Source: Chitinilyticum piscinae (GTDB lineage Bacteria; Pseudomonadota; Gammaproteobacteria; Burkholderiales; Chitinibacteraceae). Taken from it: DNA of 64,000 bases. Both the position numbers and the translations under genes were made by a program. This document shows positions 27,876 through 37,000 of the stretch, one piece after another. Location: NCBI RefSeq assembly GCF_015223195.1, contig NZ_JADFUA010000003.1:310001-374000 (forward strand). Reading direction: 5' to 3'. Below the pieces are notes generated by a model. The model searched no databases, was not told where the DNA came from, and saw only the letters and a list, made by a program, of their open reading frames with translations. The stretch's first letter is position 1, and the number at the start of each line of letters is the position of its first letter.

Positions 27876-28253
27876 TCAGGACTGCAGCCGCAAACGCGGT
27901 GGCGGAGCGGCCGGGGGGTAGACCATCGCCAGCCGGTAATCGGGAAGGAAGCGCGGGGCCACGGCGGCAACCCGCAGGGCAGGCGCAAGCGGTGCCAGCG
28001 CGACAGCGGGCAGGCAATGCGCGAGGCATTGCTGCAGACAATCGCCGGCCGCCGCACAGTGCGAATCGGCCTGCGCTGCGGGCTTTTGCAGCGGCGCGGA
28101 TTCTGCATGCCCGCTGCAATGCTCGCTCTGCTTGGGCCCCTGCAGCTGTGAGGCCTGCAGGGGCGGCTCTGCCGGCAGACGCAGTGCTGCCGCGCCGGCA
28201 CTGAACAGGCTCAGGCAGAACAGCAATAGCAGGGACAAGGTCAGCCGGCGCAT
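27876..28253 (-). CDS. Secreted Cys/His-rich small protein
   Basis: A 125-residue protein with a Sec signal (LSLLLLFCLSLFSAGAAA). Its centre holds a cluster of Cys and His: SEHCSGHAES, DSHCAAAGDCLQQCLAHC. The tail is Pro-rich. The pattern suggests metal binding and recalls CopL/DUF2946-type periplasmic proteins, but I cannot assign it firmly. I chose the ATG at 28253 over a TTG at 28286. It lies 64 bases upstream of the four-helix membrane protein on the same strand. Confidence 0.55.
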   Translation of the reverse strand: MRRLTLSLLLLFCLSLFSAGAAALRLPAEPPLQASQLQGPKQSEHCSGHAESAPLQKPAAQADSHCAAAGDCLQQCLAHCLPAVALAPLAPALRVAAVAPRFLPDYRLAMVYPPAAPPPRLRLQS

Positions 28254-28322
28254 GGCGTAAAAAACAGGGGGAAGATATCTGCCCAATCTACGCCGCAGGC
28301 CTGCCGTGGATGCTGCGCCAGA

Positions 28323-28631
28323 TCAAACTGGCGGCTTGAGCCATTCACTGAGATCAGTACAGCTGCCACTGAAACCGTGGTGGTGGCTATCGACCAGCGC
28401 CAGCAGGCGGGGCGCCAGTGTCGAGGCATTGAAGCGGCGGTTGGCTTCCTGCGCCTCCGGCTCGGAAAGCCAGAAAATCTGGTCCATCCATTCGCCCTGC
28501 CCCCGGTACAGCGCATAGGAGGCAAAACCCGGCTGGCGGCGCAGCCAGTCGTGCAGCTCGGCCGCCAGCGGCAGGAATGCTTCGTCCGGCACATCGGGAT
28601 GCAGGCTGAAAATCACGGTCTGGATGTACAT
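28323..28631 (-). CDS. Antibiotic-biosynthesis-monooxygenase-fold (dimeric ferredoxin-like) protein
   Basis: A 102-residue protein with the ABM or Dabb-like layout: an N-terminal strand (YIQTVIFSLHP), a helix (LPLAAELHDWLRRQPGF), paired strands (ASYALYRG and MDQIFWLSE) and a C-terminal helix. Such small domains act as monooxygenases, dehydratases or stress proteins. No catalytic residue set can be read from this sequence, so function stays open. It lies downstream of the PlpD-type gene on the same strand, 70 bases or so before the small secreted protein. Confidence 0.6.
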   Translation of the reverse strand: MYIQTVIFSLHPDVPDEAFLPLAAELHDWLRRQPGFASYALYRGQGEWMDQIFWLSEPEAQEANRRFNASTLAPRLLALVDSHHHGFSGSCTDLSEWLKPPV

Positions 28632-28691
28632 GATGCCCCCGCTTGCTTACTGCTTCAGCATACACCCATCCAGAACCTGCTGCGCACACCG

Positions 28692-30866
28692 TCAATAGGG
28701 CTGGCCCAGATTGAAGTAGAGCTTGCCACGACCATTGTCACCGTAGGCGAAGCCGACATAGACTGGCCCGAGGAAGGATTTGGCACCCCAGTACAGCATC
28801 GCCGACCAGCGCAAACTATCGCCATAGAAATCGGCCGTACTGGGCACACCGCCGACCTGGCCACCCTCGAGCATCAGCCCCAGATAGCCATACGGGGTCG
28901 AATGGTAGAGATTGAGCCCCCCGTAGTACATCTCTTCGCCGACCAGCTGGTTGACGTGATAGCTCGACAGATTCATGAAACCGCCCAGACTGGCCAGCTC
29001 GGCGGCGGGCAGATTGCCACCTGCCACCATGCCTGCCAGCTTCACATAGCCTGCCGTATCGCCATGACCAAAAGCCCAGCGCGTCGAGCCGCCGAACCGG
29101 TTGTAACTTTCATAGCCTTCGGTGCCTCCCATGGACTGATAGCCTTCCAGATGCAGCATCGCGCCATGAGTCGGGAAGAAATAATCATCCAGCTGGTCGT
29201 AGTAAAGCTGCAACTGCACTCCGTAATCGGAGATGTGCTGGCTGGGCAGCCACGGAGCCCCCACGGTAACCTTGCTGCTGTAGGTGTGCATGACCGGACC
29301 GACACGCAGCTCAGCACCGTAGTCGGTGACAAGGGAACCGATGTCCACACCGGCGTAGCGGGTCACATTCTGGTAGGTGGCCACATTGCTGTCATGCAGC
29401 CAGGCATACTCGTCGATATTGCGGTAACCCGCATACGGCGCCACAAACAGCGTCTTGTCGACAAACAGCGGCTGGAACCATTCCGCATGGGCATTGAGGT
29501 TGTTGCCCAGCTGCCCGAGCACGCGGAATTCCCCCCCCAGCTCATTCAGCCAGGTACGGCGGTACTGGGCCGTAACGCCACCCGTTGTCCAGCGGTCGAA
29601 ATCGGTCGCAAAGTTGAGCCCCAGCCCCAGATAATTCGGCCCCCAGGATTTTTCCACCGGCTGGACGGTCAACCGCTGCCCGCGCTCCCCCTGTTCCAGC
29701 TGGTAATTTACCTGCGAGAAATCACCGGTCCCCATGATCTCGCGCAACCGGCCTTCCAACGCCGGCACATCCAGCGGAGCTCCGGGCGTCACATCGATCC
29801 GGCTCGTCACTACGGCCGGATTCACCCATTTCTGCGGGCTGATCCGGACATCCTGGATGGCCTGCACCGGCACCTGCCGCTCGCTGCGGCGCGCTTGCCA
29901 GCGGGCATAGTCTTCGGGTGTCAGACTGTAGCGGGACAATTGTGTCAGCGCCCCCCTGGCCGCCACCTCGCCACGGGCAATCAGCTGTACCGATTTGTCG
30001 AAATCGGTCGAACTGAGCTCGCCCAGCTCGGGGCTGATCAGCACATCGCGCTCACCCAGGCTGGCGAGCTGCGGTTTGACGTTCTGCTCCATCATCAGGC
30101 GGGTGTACTGGTCGGCAATATTGAAAATATTGCGCAACTCTTCCCGTTTGAGCGGCTGGGTGCCCACATTGACGGCGATGATGACGTCCGCACACAAGTC
30201 ACGAGCGATATCGACCGGGACATTGCGCACCAGGCCACCATCGACCAGCAGCCGCCCCTGCCGCTCCACCGGAGGAAATACCCCGGGCACCGCCATGCTG
30301 CCTAGCATGGCAGAAACCAGATCCCCATCCTTCATGACCACCATGTCGCCACTGACCAGATCGGTAGCAATCGCACGGTAGGGGGTCGGCAAATCATCAA
30401 AACTGTTCGCGCTCACGCGGCGGCTGAGATCGCGCAGGAAAAACTCGATGCCCTGCGTGGAAATGGCGCTCTCGGGCAGCTGAACCTTGCCGTTGTTCAA
30501 GCCGACCTCAATAGCCATATTCATTTCGGATTCGCGCTTGGACTGGTAGCTGGACGTGCTGCGTGCCACGACCCCTTTCAGCAACTCGTCCCAGGGTGCA
30601 GCCTTGACCTTTTCTTCCAGCTCAGCCGGTGAGCGACCAGTCGCATAACTGCCCGCCACCAGCGCGCCCATGCTGGTACCGACCACGCAGTCGACCGGCA
30701 CGCGTGCTTCCTCGAGCACCTTGAGCACCCCGATATGCGACAGCCCGCGGGCTCCGCCCCCGCCCAGCACCAGCCCGATACGGGGGCGCTCGGCCGCCAG
30801 TACGGCAGCGCTGAGCGACATGGCAAGCAGGGCGGCACACAGCTGCCGGCAAGGAAAGAGTGTCAT
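28692..30866 (-). CDS. Patatin-like phospholipase fused to a POTRA and beta-barrel (PlpD-like type Vd autotransporter)
   Basis: A 724-residue outer-membrane protein. A signal peptide (LLAMSLSAAVLAAE) precedes a patatin domain with the oxyanion GGGGARG at 35-41, the nucleophile Ser65 in GTSMG, and the catalytic Asp209 in VDGG. A POTRA-like section follows around 320-400, then a BamA/Omp85-type 16-strand barrel ending NLGQPY, with a terminal aromatic as required for outer-membrane insertion. This is the organisation of Pseudomonas PlpD, a class A lipase displayed or secreted by type Vd. It is transcribed away from nadD. Confidence 0.93.
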   Translation of the reverse strand: MTLFPCRQLCAALLAMSLSAAVLAAERPRIGLVLGGGGARGLSHIGVLKVLEEARVPVDCVVGTSMGALVAGSYATGRSPAELEEKVKAAPWDELLKGVVARSTSSYQSKRESEMNMAIEVGLNNGKVQLPESAISTQGIEFFLRDLSRRVSANSFDDLPTPYRAIATDLVSGDMVVMKDGDLVSAMLGSMAVPGVFPPVERQGRLLVDGGLVRNVPVDIARDLCADVIIAVNVGTQPLKREELRNIFNIADQYTRLMMEQNVKPQLASLGERDVLISPELGELSSTDFDKSVQLIARGEVAARGALTQLSRYSLTPEDYARWQARRSERQVPVQAIQDVRISPQKWVNPAVVTSRIDVTPGAPLDVPALEGRLREIMGTGDFSQVNYQLEQGERGQRLTVQPVEKSWGPNYLGLGLNFATDFDRWTTGGVTAQYRRTWLNELGGEFRVLGQLGNNLNAHAEWFQPLFVDKTLFVAPYAGYRNIDEYAWLHDSNVATYQNVTRYAGVDIGSLVTDYGAELRVGPVMHTYSSKVTVGAPWLPSQHISDYGVQLQLYYDQLDDYFFPTHGAMLHLEGYQSMGGTEGYESYNRFGGSTRWAFGHGDTAGYVKLAGMVAGGNLPAAELASLGGFMNLSSYHVNQLVGEEMYYGGLNLYHSTPYGYLGLMLEGGQVGGVPSTADFYGDSLRWSAMLYWGAKSFLGPVYVGFAYGDNGRGKLYFNLGQPY

Positions 30867-31066
30867 ACCGATATCCGCAAGGGAAAACAGCGCTGATTGT
30901 AACCAGCCCGCAGGCCGCTGGCATCAGCAGCGCAGCCGCGGACTCTTCACCGGCCACTCTGCCTGCATGGCATAACATTGCGATGACAGGCACAGCCACG
31001 CAGCCTTGCCCGGCGATTTGCAGTAAGCTCGGTGGGTTCACTATCGCGGCATGATCAGGCACCCCG

Positions 31067-31711
31067 ATGCACCCCCCACTCGGAATTTATGGCGGAACCT
31101 TTGATCCGGTCCATTACGGCCACATCAAACTGGCAGGTATATTCAGAGACACATTCAAATTACAAGAAGTCCGACTGATACCAACGGGGGTACCACCTCA
31201 CCGCCCGCCTCCGCCAGTCTCGCCGCAACAACGGGCGGACTGGGTTGCCGAAGCCATTGCTGCGCAGCCCGGGCTGGTACTCGACGAACGCGAAGTCCGC
31301 CGCAGCGGTTACTGCTACACCATTGATACGCTGCGCGAATTGCAACGCGAACACCCGCAAACCCTGCTGGTGTGGCTGATCGGCGGCGATTCGCTGGCCG
31401 GCCTGCCCGGCTGGCGTGACTGGCAGCAGCTGCTTGAGCTGGGGCACCTGGTGGTGGCCGCACGACCTGGCTTCGATTTCGCCACCCTCCCACCGCCCGT
31501 CAGCGATCAGTTACAGAAAAGACTGGCAATTGCTTCGCCAGAAGCCTTAAGTCACGGTAAAATCAGCGTTTTGCCTGCGCCACTGCTCAGCGTCTCCAGC
31601 ACTGCCCTGCGGCAGCGGCTGGCCCGGGGCGAGGATGTCAGCGACCTGACCCCCGTTGCGGCCAGCATCGTCTCCAGCGGCCTTTACCGCCAGAGCAGCG
31701 ACCCCGTCTGA
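31067..31711 (+). CDS. nadD: Nicotinate-mononucleotide adenylyltransferase
   Basis: A 214-residue enzyme forming deamido-NAD from nicotinate mononucleotide and ATP. The nucleotidyltransferase motif GIYGGTFDPVHYGHIKLA is at the N-terminus and the C-terminal ISSTxLR-type motif appears as VSSTALRQRLARG. The SAG-like WLIGGDSLAGLPGW substrate motif is also present. It is followed by rsfS, the usual neighbour. Confidence 0.96.
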   Translation: MHPPLGIYGGTFDPVHYGHIKLAGIFRDTFKLQEVRLIPTGVPPHRPPPPVSPQQRADWVAEAIAAQPGLVLDEREVRRSGYCYTIDTLRELQREHPQTLLVWLIGGDSLAGLPGWRDWQQLLELGHLVVAARPGFDFATLPPPVSDQLQKRLAIASPEALSHGKISVLPAPLLSVSSTALRQRLARGEDVSDLTPVAASIVSSGLYRQSSDPV

Positions 31712-31818
31712 GCGTACCCTGCCAGAATGCAGGGTCTTTGCCTGCAACACCCGTTAACCCTGTTTCCCGGTCTGCCGGGCAACACCCGGGCGCACCAGCG
31801 CCCGCAGAAGGATCCAGC

Positions 31819-32190
31819 ATGAATGAAATCACCCTGGCCATGCGCGACATCGCCGTGGCAGCCCTCGAAGACATCAAGGGCAAGGACATCCTCAGCCTCG
31901 ACACCACCAAGCTGACCGAGCTGTTCGAATGCATGATCGTCGCCACCGGCGACTCGAACCGTCAGGTGCGCGCGCTGGCGAACAATGTTGCCGTCGAACT
32001 CAAGGCCAAGGGCTACGAGATCGTTTCCACCGAGGGCGAAGAGTCCGGCGAGTGGGTGCTGGTCGATGCCGGCGAGCTGGTCGTGCACGTGATGCTGCCG
32101 GCAGTCCGCGATTACTACGATCTGGAGCAGCTGTGGGGCGGCCAGAAACCGACCTTCAACCCGCTGGGCAAGGCCTGGTCGGCCGTCTGA
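31819..32190 (+). CDS. rsfS: Ribosomal silencing factor RsfS
   Basis: A 123-residue RsfS (formerly YbeB/Iojap), which binds ribosomal protein L14 and blocks subunit joining in slow growth. Typical stretches are LEDIKGKDI, DSNRQVRALANNV, SGEWVLVDAGELVVHVM and YYDLEQLWG. The start at 31819 has an AGAAGGA ribosome binding site; the frame continues upstream without good starts. Confidence 0.95.
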   Translation: MNEITLAMRDIAVAALEDIKGKDILSLDTTKLTELFECMIVATGDSNRQVRALANNVAVELKAKGYEIVSTEGEESGEWVLVDAGELVVHVMLPAVRDYYDLEQLWGGQKPTFNPLGKAWSAV

Positions 32191-32205
32191 CCAGGCGTAC
32201 ACCGC

Positions 32206-32236
32206 AAAAAGCTGATGGGAAACCATCGGCTTTTTT
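32206..32236 (+). terminator. Rho-independent terminator after rsfS
   Basis: A 13-bp stem with one G-T type pairing mismatch (AAAAAGCTGATGG at 32206-32218) closes a GAAA tetraloop and ends in six T residues. Confidence 0.85.
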
Positions 32237-32356
32237 ATTGCCCAATGCTCTATATGCATAGAACGACTGGTTATTTTTATTTTGCAGCTTATTCCGGTAC
32301 ATTCTGCTCGCGCAGATGCGCCACGTCATAACGATATCCGAGCCGAAACACGTCCC

Positions 32357-33283
32357 ATGAATACCATCAGTGAAGCGAGACTGACTCACCTCAAGCAGCT
32401 GGAGGCCGAGTCCATCCACATCATCCGTGAAGTTGCCGCCGAGTTCGAAAACCCGGTGATGCTCTATTCCATCGGCAAGGATTCCGCCGTGATGCTGCAT
32501 CTGGCACGCAAGGCCTTTGCCCCCGGCATCCCGCCTTTCCCGCTGATGCACGTCGACACCACCTGGAAATTCCAGGACATGTACAAGCTGCGTGACAAGC
32601 AGAAAGCCGAAGGCTGGAAGCTGATCACCCACGTGAACGAGGAAGGTGTTGCGGCCGGCATCAACCCCTTCACCGCCGGTAGCGCCAAACACACCGACGT
32701 GATGAAAACCGAAGGCCTCAAGCAGGCACTGAACAAGTACGGCTTCGACGCCGCGTTCGGTGGCGCCCGCCGCGACGAGGAAAAGAGCCGCGCCAAGGAG
32801 CGCGTTTACTCCTTCCGCGACAAGAATCACCGCTGGGATCCGAAAAACCAGCGTCCGGAACTCTGGAACATCTACAACAGCCGCATCGACAAGGGTGAAT
32901 CCATCCGCGTCTTCCCGATTTCCAACTGGACCGAGCTGGATATCTGGCAATACATCTATCTGGAAAACATCGAAATCGTGCCGCTCTATTACTCGGCCGA
33001 GCGCGATGTCGTGGACTACAACGGCACCACCATCATGATCGACGATGAGCGCTGCCTGCAGTACCTGACCCCGGAACAGCTCGCGACCCGCCGCAAGGAA
33101 TGGGTGCGCTTCCGTACGCTGGGCTGCTACCCGCTGACCGGTGCCGTGCAGTCCAAAGCGCAGACCCTGCCGGAAATCATCCAGGAAATGCTGCTGACCA
33201 CCACCAGCGAACGCCAGGGCCGCGCCATCGACCATGACAGCGCGGGGTCGATGGAAAAGAAAAAGATGGAAGGTTATTTCTAA
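32357..33283 (+). CDS. cysD: Sulfate adenylyltransferase subunit 2
   Basis: A 308-residue ATP sulfurylase small subunit of the PAPS-reductase fold, adenylating sulfate to APS. The nucleotide loop is [14 protein letters not shown], with further signature blocks [32 protein letters not shown] and the C-terminal family ending [11 protein letters not shown] chose the ATG at 32357 over an upstream in-frame start at 32282, because it gives the normal N-terminus. A/T-rich sequence with TATATGCATA lies about 100 bases upstream, where a CysB site might be, but I cannot identify one. Confidence 0.96.
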   Translation: MNTISEARLTHLKQLEAESIHIIREVAAEFENPVMLYSIGKDSAVMLHLARKAFAPGIPPFPLMHVDTTWKFQDMYKLRDKQKAEGWKLITHVNEEGVAAGINPFTAGSAKHTDVMKTEGLKQALNKYGFDAAFGGARRDEEKSRAKERVYSFRDKNHRWDPKNQRPELWNIYNSRIDKGESIRVFPISNWTELDIWQYIYLENIEIVPLYYSAERDVVDYNGTTIMIDDERCLQYLTPEQLATRRKEWVRFRTLGCYPLTGAVQSKAQTLPEIIQEMLLTTTSERQGRAIDHDSAGSMEKKKMEGYF

Positions 33284-33310
33284 ACCCCTTCACCACAGAA
33301 ATTGAGAGAT

Positions 33311-33392
33311 GTAGGGTGGGTTAGGTCGCAGACCGTAACCCACCGCAGCGACGCCATTATTGATTGCCCGGTGGGTTACGCACCCACCCTAC
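33311..33392. repeat. Nested inverted-repeat element between cysD and cysN
   Basis: The outer arms GTAGGGTGGGT (33311-33321) and ACCCACCCTAC (33382-33392) flank inner arms CGTAACCCACCG (33334-33345) and CGGTGGGTTACG (33369-33380), all perfectly complementary. The element is about 82 bases, non-coding, and resembles the small GTAGGGTGGGTTA-type palindromic repeats that recur in many proteobacterial genomes. Confidence 0.75.
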
Positions 33393-33404
33393 GCGAGACC
33401 CACT

Positions 33405-34841
33405 ATGTCCCACCAATCCGACCTGATCGCCAGCGACATCCTGGCGTACCTGAAACAGCACGAAAACAAGGATTTGCTGCGCTTCATCACCTGCGGCAAC
33501 GTCGATGACGGCAAGTCCACGCTGATCGGCCGCCTGCTGCATGACTCCAAGCTGATCTTCGAAGACCATCTGGCCGCGATCCAGAAAGACAGCCAGAAGT
33601 ACAATACCACCGACCAGGAAATCGATCTGGCGCTGCTGGTGGACGGCCTGCAGGCCGAGCGCGAACAGGGCATCACCATCGATGTGGCCTATCGCTACTT
33701 CTCGACGGAGAAGCGCAAGTTCATCATCGCCGACTGCCCGGGCCACGAGCAGTACACCCGCAACATGGCCACCGGTGCCTCGACCTGTGACCTCGCCATC
33801 ATCCTGATCGACGCCCGCTACGGCGTGCAGACGCAGACCCGTCGCCACAGCTACATCGTTTCGCTGCTGGGCATCAAGCACGTGCTCGTCGCGGTCAACA
33901 AGATGGATCTGGTCGAATTCAGCGAAGCGCGCTTCAACGAAATCAAGCAGCAATACCTCGAATTCGCCAAGCAACTCGACATTGCCGATATCCGCTTCGT
34001 GCCGATTTCCGCGCTGCGCGGCGACAATGTGGTGAACGAATCCACGCAAACCCCGTGGTACGAGGGCGACACGCTGATGGGGCTGCTGGAATCCGTGCAG
34101 ATCAGCAAGGATGCCAAGCTCGATGCCTTCCGCCTGCCGGTGCAGTACGTCAACCGCCCGAATCTGGATTTCCGCGGCTTCTGCGGCACCATCGCCGCCG
34201 GCCACATCCTGCCGGGCGATGAAATCGTCGCCCTGCCGTCCGGACGTCGCTCGAAAGTGAAGGACATCGTTACCTTCGACGGCAACCTGCAGGCCGCCTT
34301 CTCCGGTCAGGCCATCACGCTGACACTGGAAGACGAGATCGACATCAGCCGCGGCGACATGATTGTGCGTGCGCAGGATGCCCAGCCGCAAGTCAGCCAG
34401 GCCTTTGCCGCGCACGTGGTCTGGATGAACGACAACCCGCTGACCGTCGGCAAGGAATACGCGTTCAAGCTGGCCGGCAAGCAGGTGTATGGCCGTGTAG
34501 CCCAGATCCAGCACCGCATTGACGTGAATACCCTCGAGCACGCCGCGGCGGACGAATTGAAATTGAACGAAATCGCCCGCGTCACCATCGAAGTCAACGC
34601 CCCGGTGGTGTTCGACCCCTACACCGAGTGTCGCGGCACCGGCAGCTTCATCATCATCGACCGCCTCAGCAATGCCACCGCCGGCGCCGGCATGGTCATC
34701 GAAGCCGCCACCAGCAGCGCGAACGCCAGCGATCTGGACGAACTCAGCCGCCTGCGCGCCTTTGAAGTCGAGCTAAACGCCCTGGTGCGCAAACACTTCC
34801 CGCACTGGGAGGCCAAGGACGTCAGCCAGTTGCTGAAGTAA
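33405..34841 (+). CDS. cysN: Sulfate adenylyltransferase subunit 1, GTPase
   Basis: A 478-residue EF-Tu-like GTPase that drives CysD. The motifs are G1 [11 protein letters not shown]2 region [10 protein letters not shown]3 [12 protein letters not shown] and G4 AVNKMDLV, followed by two beta-barrel domains. There is no C-terminal APS kinase domain, so CysC activity, if present, is encoded elsewhere or is not needed because the cell reduces APS directly. The frame runs upstream through the repeat element, but the ATG at 33405 gives the standard start. No cysH, cysI or cysJ lies nearby. Confidence 0.96.
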   Translation: MSHQSDLIASDILAYLKQHENKDLLRFITCGNVDDGKSTLIGRLLHDSKLIFEDHLAAIQKDSQKYNTTDQEIDLALLVDGLQAEREQGITIDVAYRYFSTEKRKFIIADCPGHEQYTRNMATGASTCDLAIILIDARYGVQTQTRRHSYIVSLLGIKHVLVAVNKMDLVEFSEARFNEIKQQYLEFAKQLDIADIRFVPISALRGDNVVNESTQTPWYEGDTLMGLLESVQISKDAKLDAFRLPVQYVNRPNLDFRGFCGTIAAGHILPGDEIVALPSGRRSKVKDIVTFDGNLQAAFSGQAITLTLEDEIDISRGDMIVRAQDAQPQVSQAFAAHVVWMNDNPLTVGKEYAFKLAGKQVYGRVAQIQHRIDVNTLEHAAADELKLNEIARVTIEVNAPVVFDPYTECRGTGSFIIIDRLSNATAGAGMVIEAATSSANASDLDELSRLRAFEVELNALVRKHFPHWEAKDVSQLLK

Positions 34842-34858
34842 GCCGCAATTCGCATCGA

Positions 34859-34890
34859 CAAAAACCCCGGCTTTGCGGTCGGGGTTTTTG
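34859..34890. terminator. Bidirectional terminator between cysN and the TlyA gene
   Basis: CAAAAACCCCG at 34859-34869 pairs with 34880-34890. A-rich and T-rich flanks allow it to serve both convergent genes. Confidence 0.85.
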
Positions 34891-34950
34891 TTTGTTCTGC
34901 TGCGTTCGGCAGGCAACCTGCGTAGCTGGAGGTAGAAGCAGACCTGTCCG

Positions 34951-35694
34951 CTACACCGCACGCGCGTAGATAAAGAACTCGCGGTTGCCGTCACCGCCCT
35001 GAATCGGGCTTTCGAAGTAATCGAGCACGGTAAACCCGGCGATCGTCGCGGCCCCGCAGATTCTGGCGCTGACCTGCGGGTACAGCGCGGTATCGCGCAC
35101 GATGCCGCCCTTTCCCAGCCCTTCGGGGCCGACTTCGAACTGCGGCTTCACCAGAAACAGCAGCAAGCCGCCTTCCGGCAACACTGCCCGCAAGGCCGGC
35201 AGCACCAGGGTCAGCGAGATGAACGATATGTCGCCAACCACCAGATCAAGCGAGCCGTCCAGCGCCGGGGCAATCAGCTCCAGGGTAAGATGGCGCGCAT
35301 TGACACCTTCGAACTGGGTAACGCGGGAATCAGCCTGCAGGCGCGGGTGCAACTGGTCGTGGCCAACTTCGACACCGATGACCTTGCGCGCGCCCGCCTG
35401 CAACAGGCAATCGGTAAATCCGCCGGTGGAGATACCGACATCCAGCACCTGCATGCCGTCGACGCCGAGCCGCGCGCTTTGCAGTGCACCAGCAAGCTTG
35501 AGCCCGCCGCGCGAGACATAGCGGTCCAGTTCATCCGGAGTGATGACGATTTCGGCGGCGGCGGTCAGCATCTGGCTGGCCTTGCTGACCGGCCGGCCAT
35601 CGGCACTGACACGGCCGGCGCCAATCATGGCCTGAGCAGCAGTGCGCGAGGTGGCCAGCCCCAGTTCGACAAGCAAAAGATCGGCGCGCGGCAC
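34951..35694 (-). CDS. TlyA-family rRNA 2'-O-methyltransferase
   Basis: A 247-residue protein of the TlyA/hemolysin A family. The N-terminal S4 RNA-binding domain is DLLLVELGLATSRTAAQAMI with GRVSADG, and an FtsJ/RrmJ-like methyltransferase domain follows. The SAM-binding motif is VLDVGISTGGFTDCLLQ at about 80-96, and LDLVVGDISFISL and LVKPQFEVGPE carry the catalytic Asp and Lys of the K-D-K-E set. It probably methylates 16S and/or 23S rRNA riboses; a haemolysin role is historical. Confidence 0.93.
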   Translation of the reverse strand: MPRADLLLVELGLATSRTAAQAMIGAGRVSADGRPVSKASQMLTAAAEIVITPDELDRYVSRGGLKLAGALQSARLGVDGMQVLDVGISTGGFTDCLLQAGARKVIGVEVGHDQLHPRLQADSRVTQFEGVNARHLTLELIAPALDGSLDLVVGDISFISLTLVLPALRAVLPEGGLLLFLVKPQFEVGPEGLGKGGIVRDTALYPQVSARICGAATIAGFTVLDYFESPIQGGDGNREFFIYARAV

Positions 35695-35767
35695 GAGACC
35701 CTCCAGGTATATGCCTACAGGCTAATTTTTAAAATGACCCTATCGGAATACATGGCAATGTATTTAC

Positions 35768-36502
35768 TCAGAAACGCTCGGTCGGGCCGAGGTAGCGCCA
35801 TTGCCCGGTCGGGATATTGCCCAGCATGATGTTGCCGATGCGCACCCGCTTCAAGCCCGTGACCTTCAGCCCGACCAGCTCGCACATGCGGCGGATCTGG
35901 CGCTTTTTGCCTTCGGTCAGGATGAAGCGCAGCTGGTCTTCGTTCTGCCAGTGCACCCGTGCCGGCTTGAGCTTTTCACCATCAAGCGACAGACCGAAAT
36001 TCAAGAGGCGCAGGTCGGAATCGGATAGCTTGCCCTCGACGCGCACCAGGTATTCCTTCTCCACGACCGAGTTCTCGCCGATCAGCTGCTTTGCGACCCG
36101 GCCATCCTGCGTGAGCACCAGCAGGCCAACCGAGTCGATATCCAGCCGGCCAGCCGGCGCCAGCCCCTTGATGTGCCCCGGCGCAAAGCGGATACCCGAC
36201 GGGTCGTCGATCCAGTGATTTTCCGGCACGACCAGTACGGAGGCGGGCTTGTAGCCATCTTCGGCCTGCCCGGAGACATAGCCCACCGGCTTGTTGATCA
36301 GGACGGTGACGCGATTGGCCTGTGCGGCATGCGCCTGGCGATCCAGCGTGATGCGCTGTTCGGGCAGCACCTTGCTGCCAAGCTGGTCCACGACAACCCC
36401 GTCGACCTTCACCCAGCCCTTGGCAATGTATTCGTCAGCCTCGCGGCGGCTGCACAGGCCCAGCTCGGCCATGCGTTTGGACAGGCGCAGGGGTTCACTC
36501 AT
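35768..36502 (-). CDS. RluF/RluB-like 23S rRNA pseudouridine synthase
   Basis: A 244-residue RsuA/RluB/E/F-family enzyme. The S4 domain is [20 protein letters not shown] and the catalytic Asp lies in [17 protein letters not shown]. The C-terminal motif [17 protein letters not shown] is typical, and [20 protein letters not shown] is closest to RluF. A longer open frame continues upstream, but the ATG at 36502 matches the family start. It is transcribed convergently to nothing on its left; the TlyA gene follows on the same strand after 73 bases. Confidence 0.92.
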   Translation of the reverse strand: MSEPLRLSKRMAELGLCSRREADEYIAKGWVKVDGVVVDQLGSKVLPEQRITLDRQAHAAQANRVTVLINKPVGYVSGQAEDGYKPASVLVVPENHWIDDPSGIRFAPGHIKGLAPAGRLDIDSVGLLVLTQDGRVAKQLIGENSVVEKEYLVRVEGKLSDSDLRLLNFGLSLDGEKLKPARVHWQNEDQLRFILTEGKKRQIRRMCELVGLKVTGLKRVRIGNIMLGNIPTGQWRYLGPTERF

Positions 36503-36628
36503 GTTCGGACTCGCTTTCAGGGGTGCGGCAAAAGCGGAATGGTAACGCAGTAAGCCGCCGCGCGCATCGCGGACATCCCGGCGGCGGCGCTGACACGGTA
36601 GACTCGGGCTTTCACTTCCTTCTACGCC

Positions 36629-37000
36629 ATGAGCTATCTTGCCCTGCGCCACCTGCACATCACCTGCGTGATCATGACCAGCATCCTCTTCGCGCTGCGT
36701 GGCGGACTGATGCTGGCCGGCATCGACTGGAAAGAACGCTGGCCCGTGCTGCGCTGGCTGCCGCACCTGAACGACACGCTGCTGCTGGCTGCCGCCATCG
36801 GACTTGCCGTCATGAGCCAGCAATACCCGCTGGTACAACCGTGGCTGAGCGCCAAGGCGTGTGCGCTGCTGGCCTACATCGGCCTGGGTGGCATTGCACT
36901 CAAACGGCGCAACCCGGCGGCATTTTTCGCCGCCCTGCTGTGTCTTGGCTACATTATCGCGGTCGCCATGACGCGCTCGCCCAGCCTGAACCTGCTGTGA
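36629..37000 (+). CDS. SirB2-family membrane protein
   Basis: A 123-residue protein with four hydrophobic helices. [23 protein letters not shown] and [17 protein letters not shown] fit the SirB family, named after the Salmonella invasion gene expression up-regulator, whose molecular role is not known. The conserved LHI, the helix-2 HxxDT pattern (HLNDT) and the final helix are all there. It ends one base before the convergent MobA-MoaC fusion gene. Confidence 0.85.
   Translation: MSYLALRHLHITCVIMTSILFALRGGLMLAGIDWKERWPVLRWLPHLNDTLLLAAAIGLAVMSQQYPLVQPWLSAKACALLAYIGLGGIALKRRNPAAFFAALLCLGYIIAVAMTRSPSLNLL

Noticed and set aside
27314-28201. A 295-codon version of the four-helix membrane protein
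   Set aside because: The upstream 130 codons overlap the Cys/His-rich secreted gene and lack conserved features. A strong ribosome binding site precedes the ATG at 27811.
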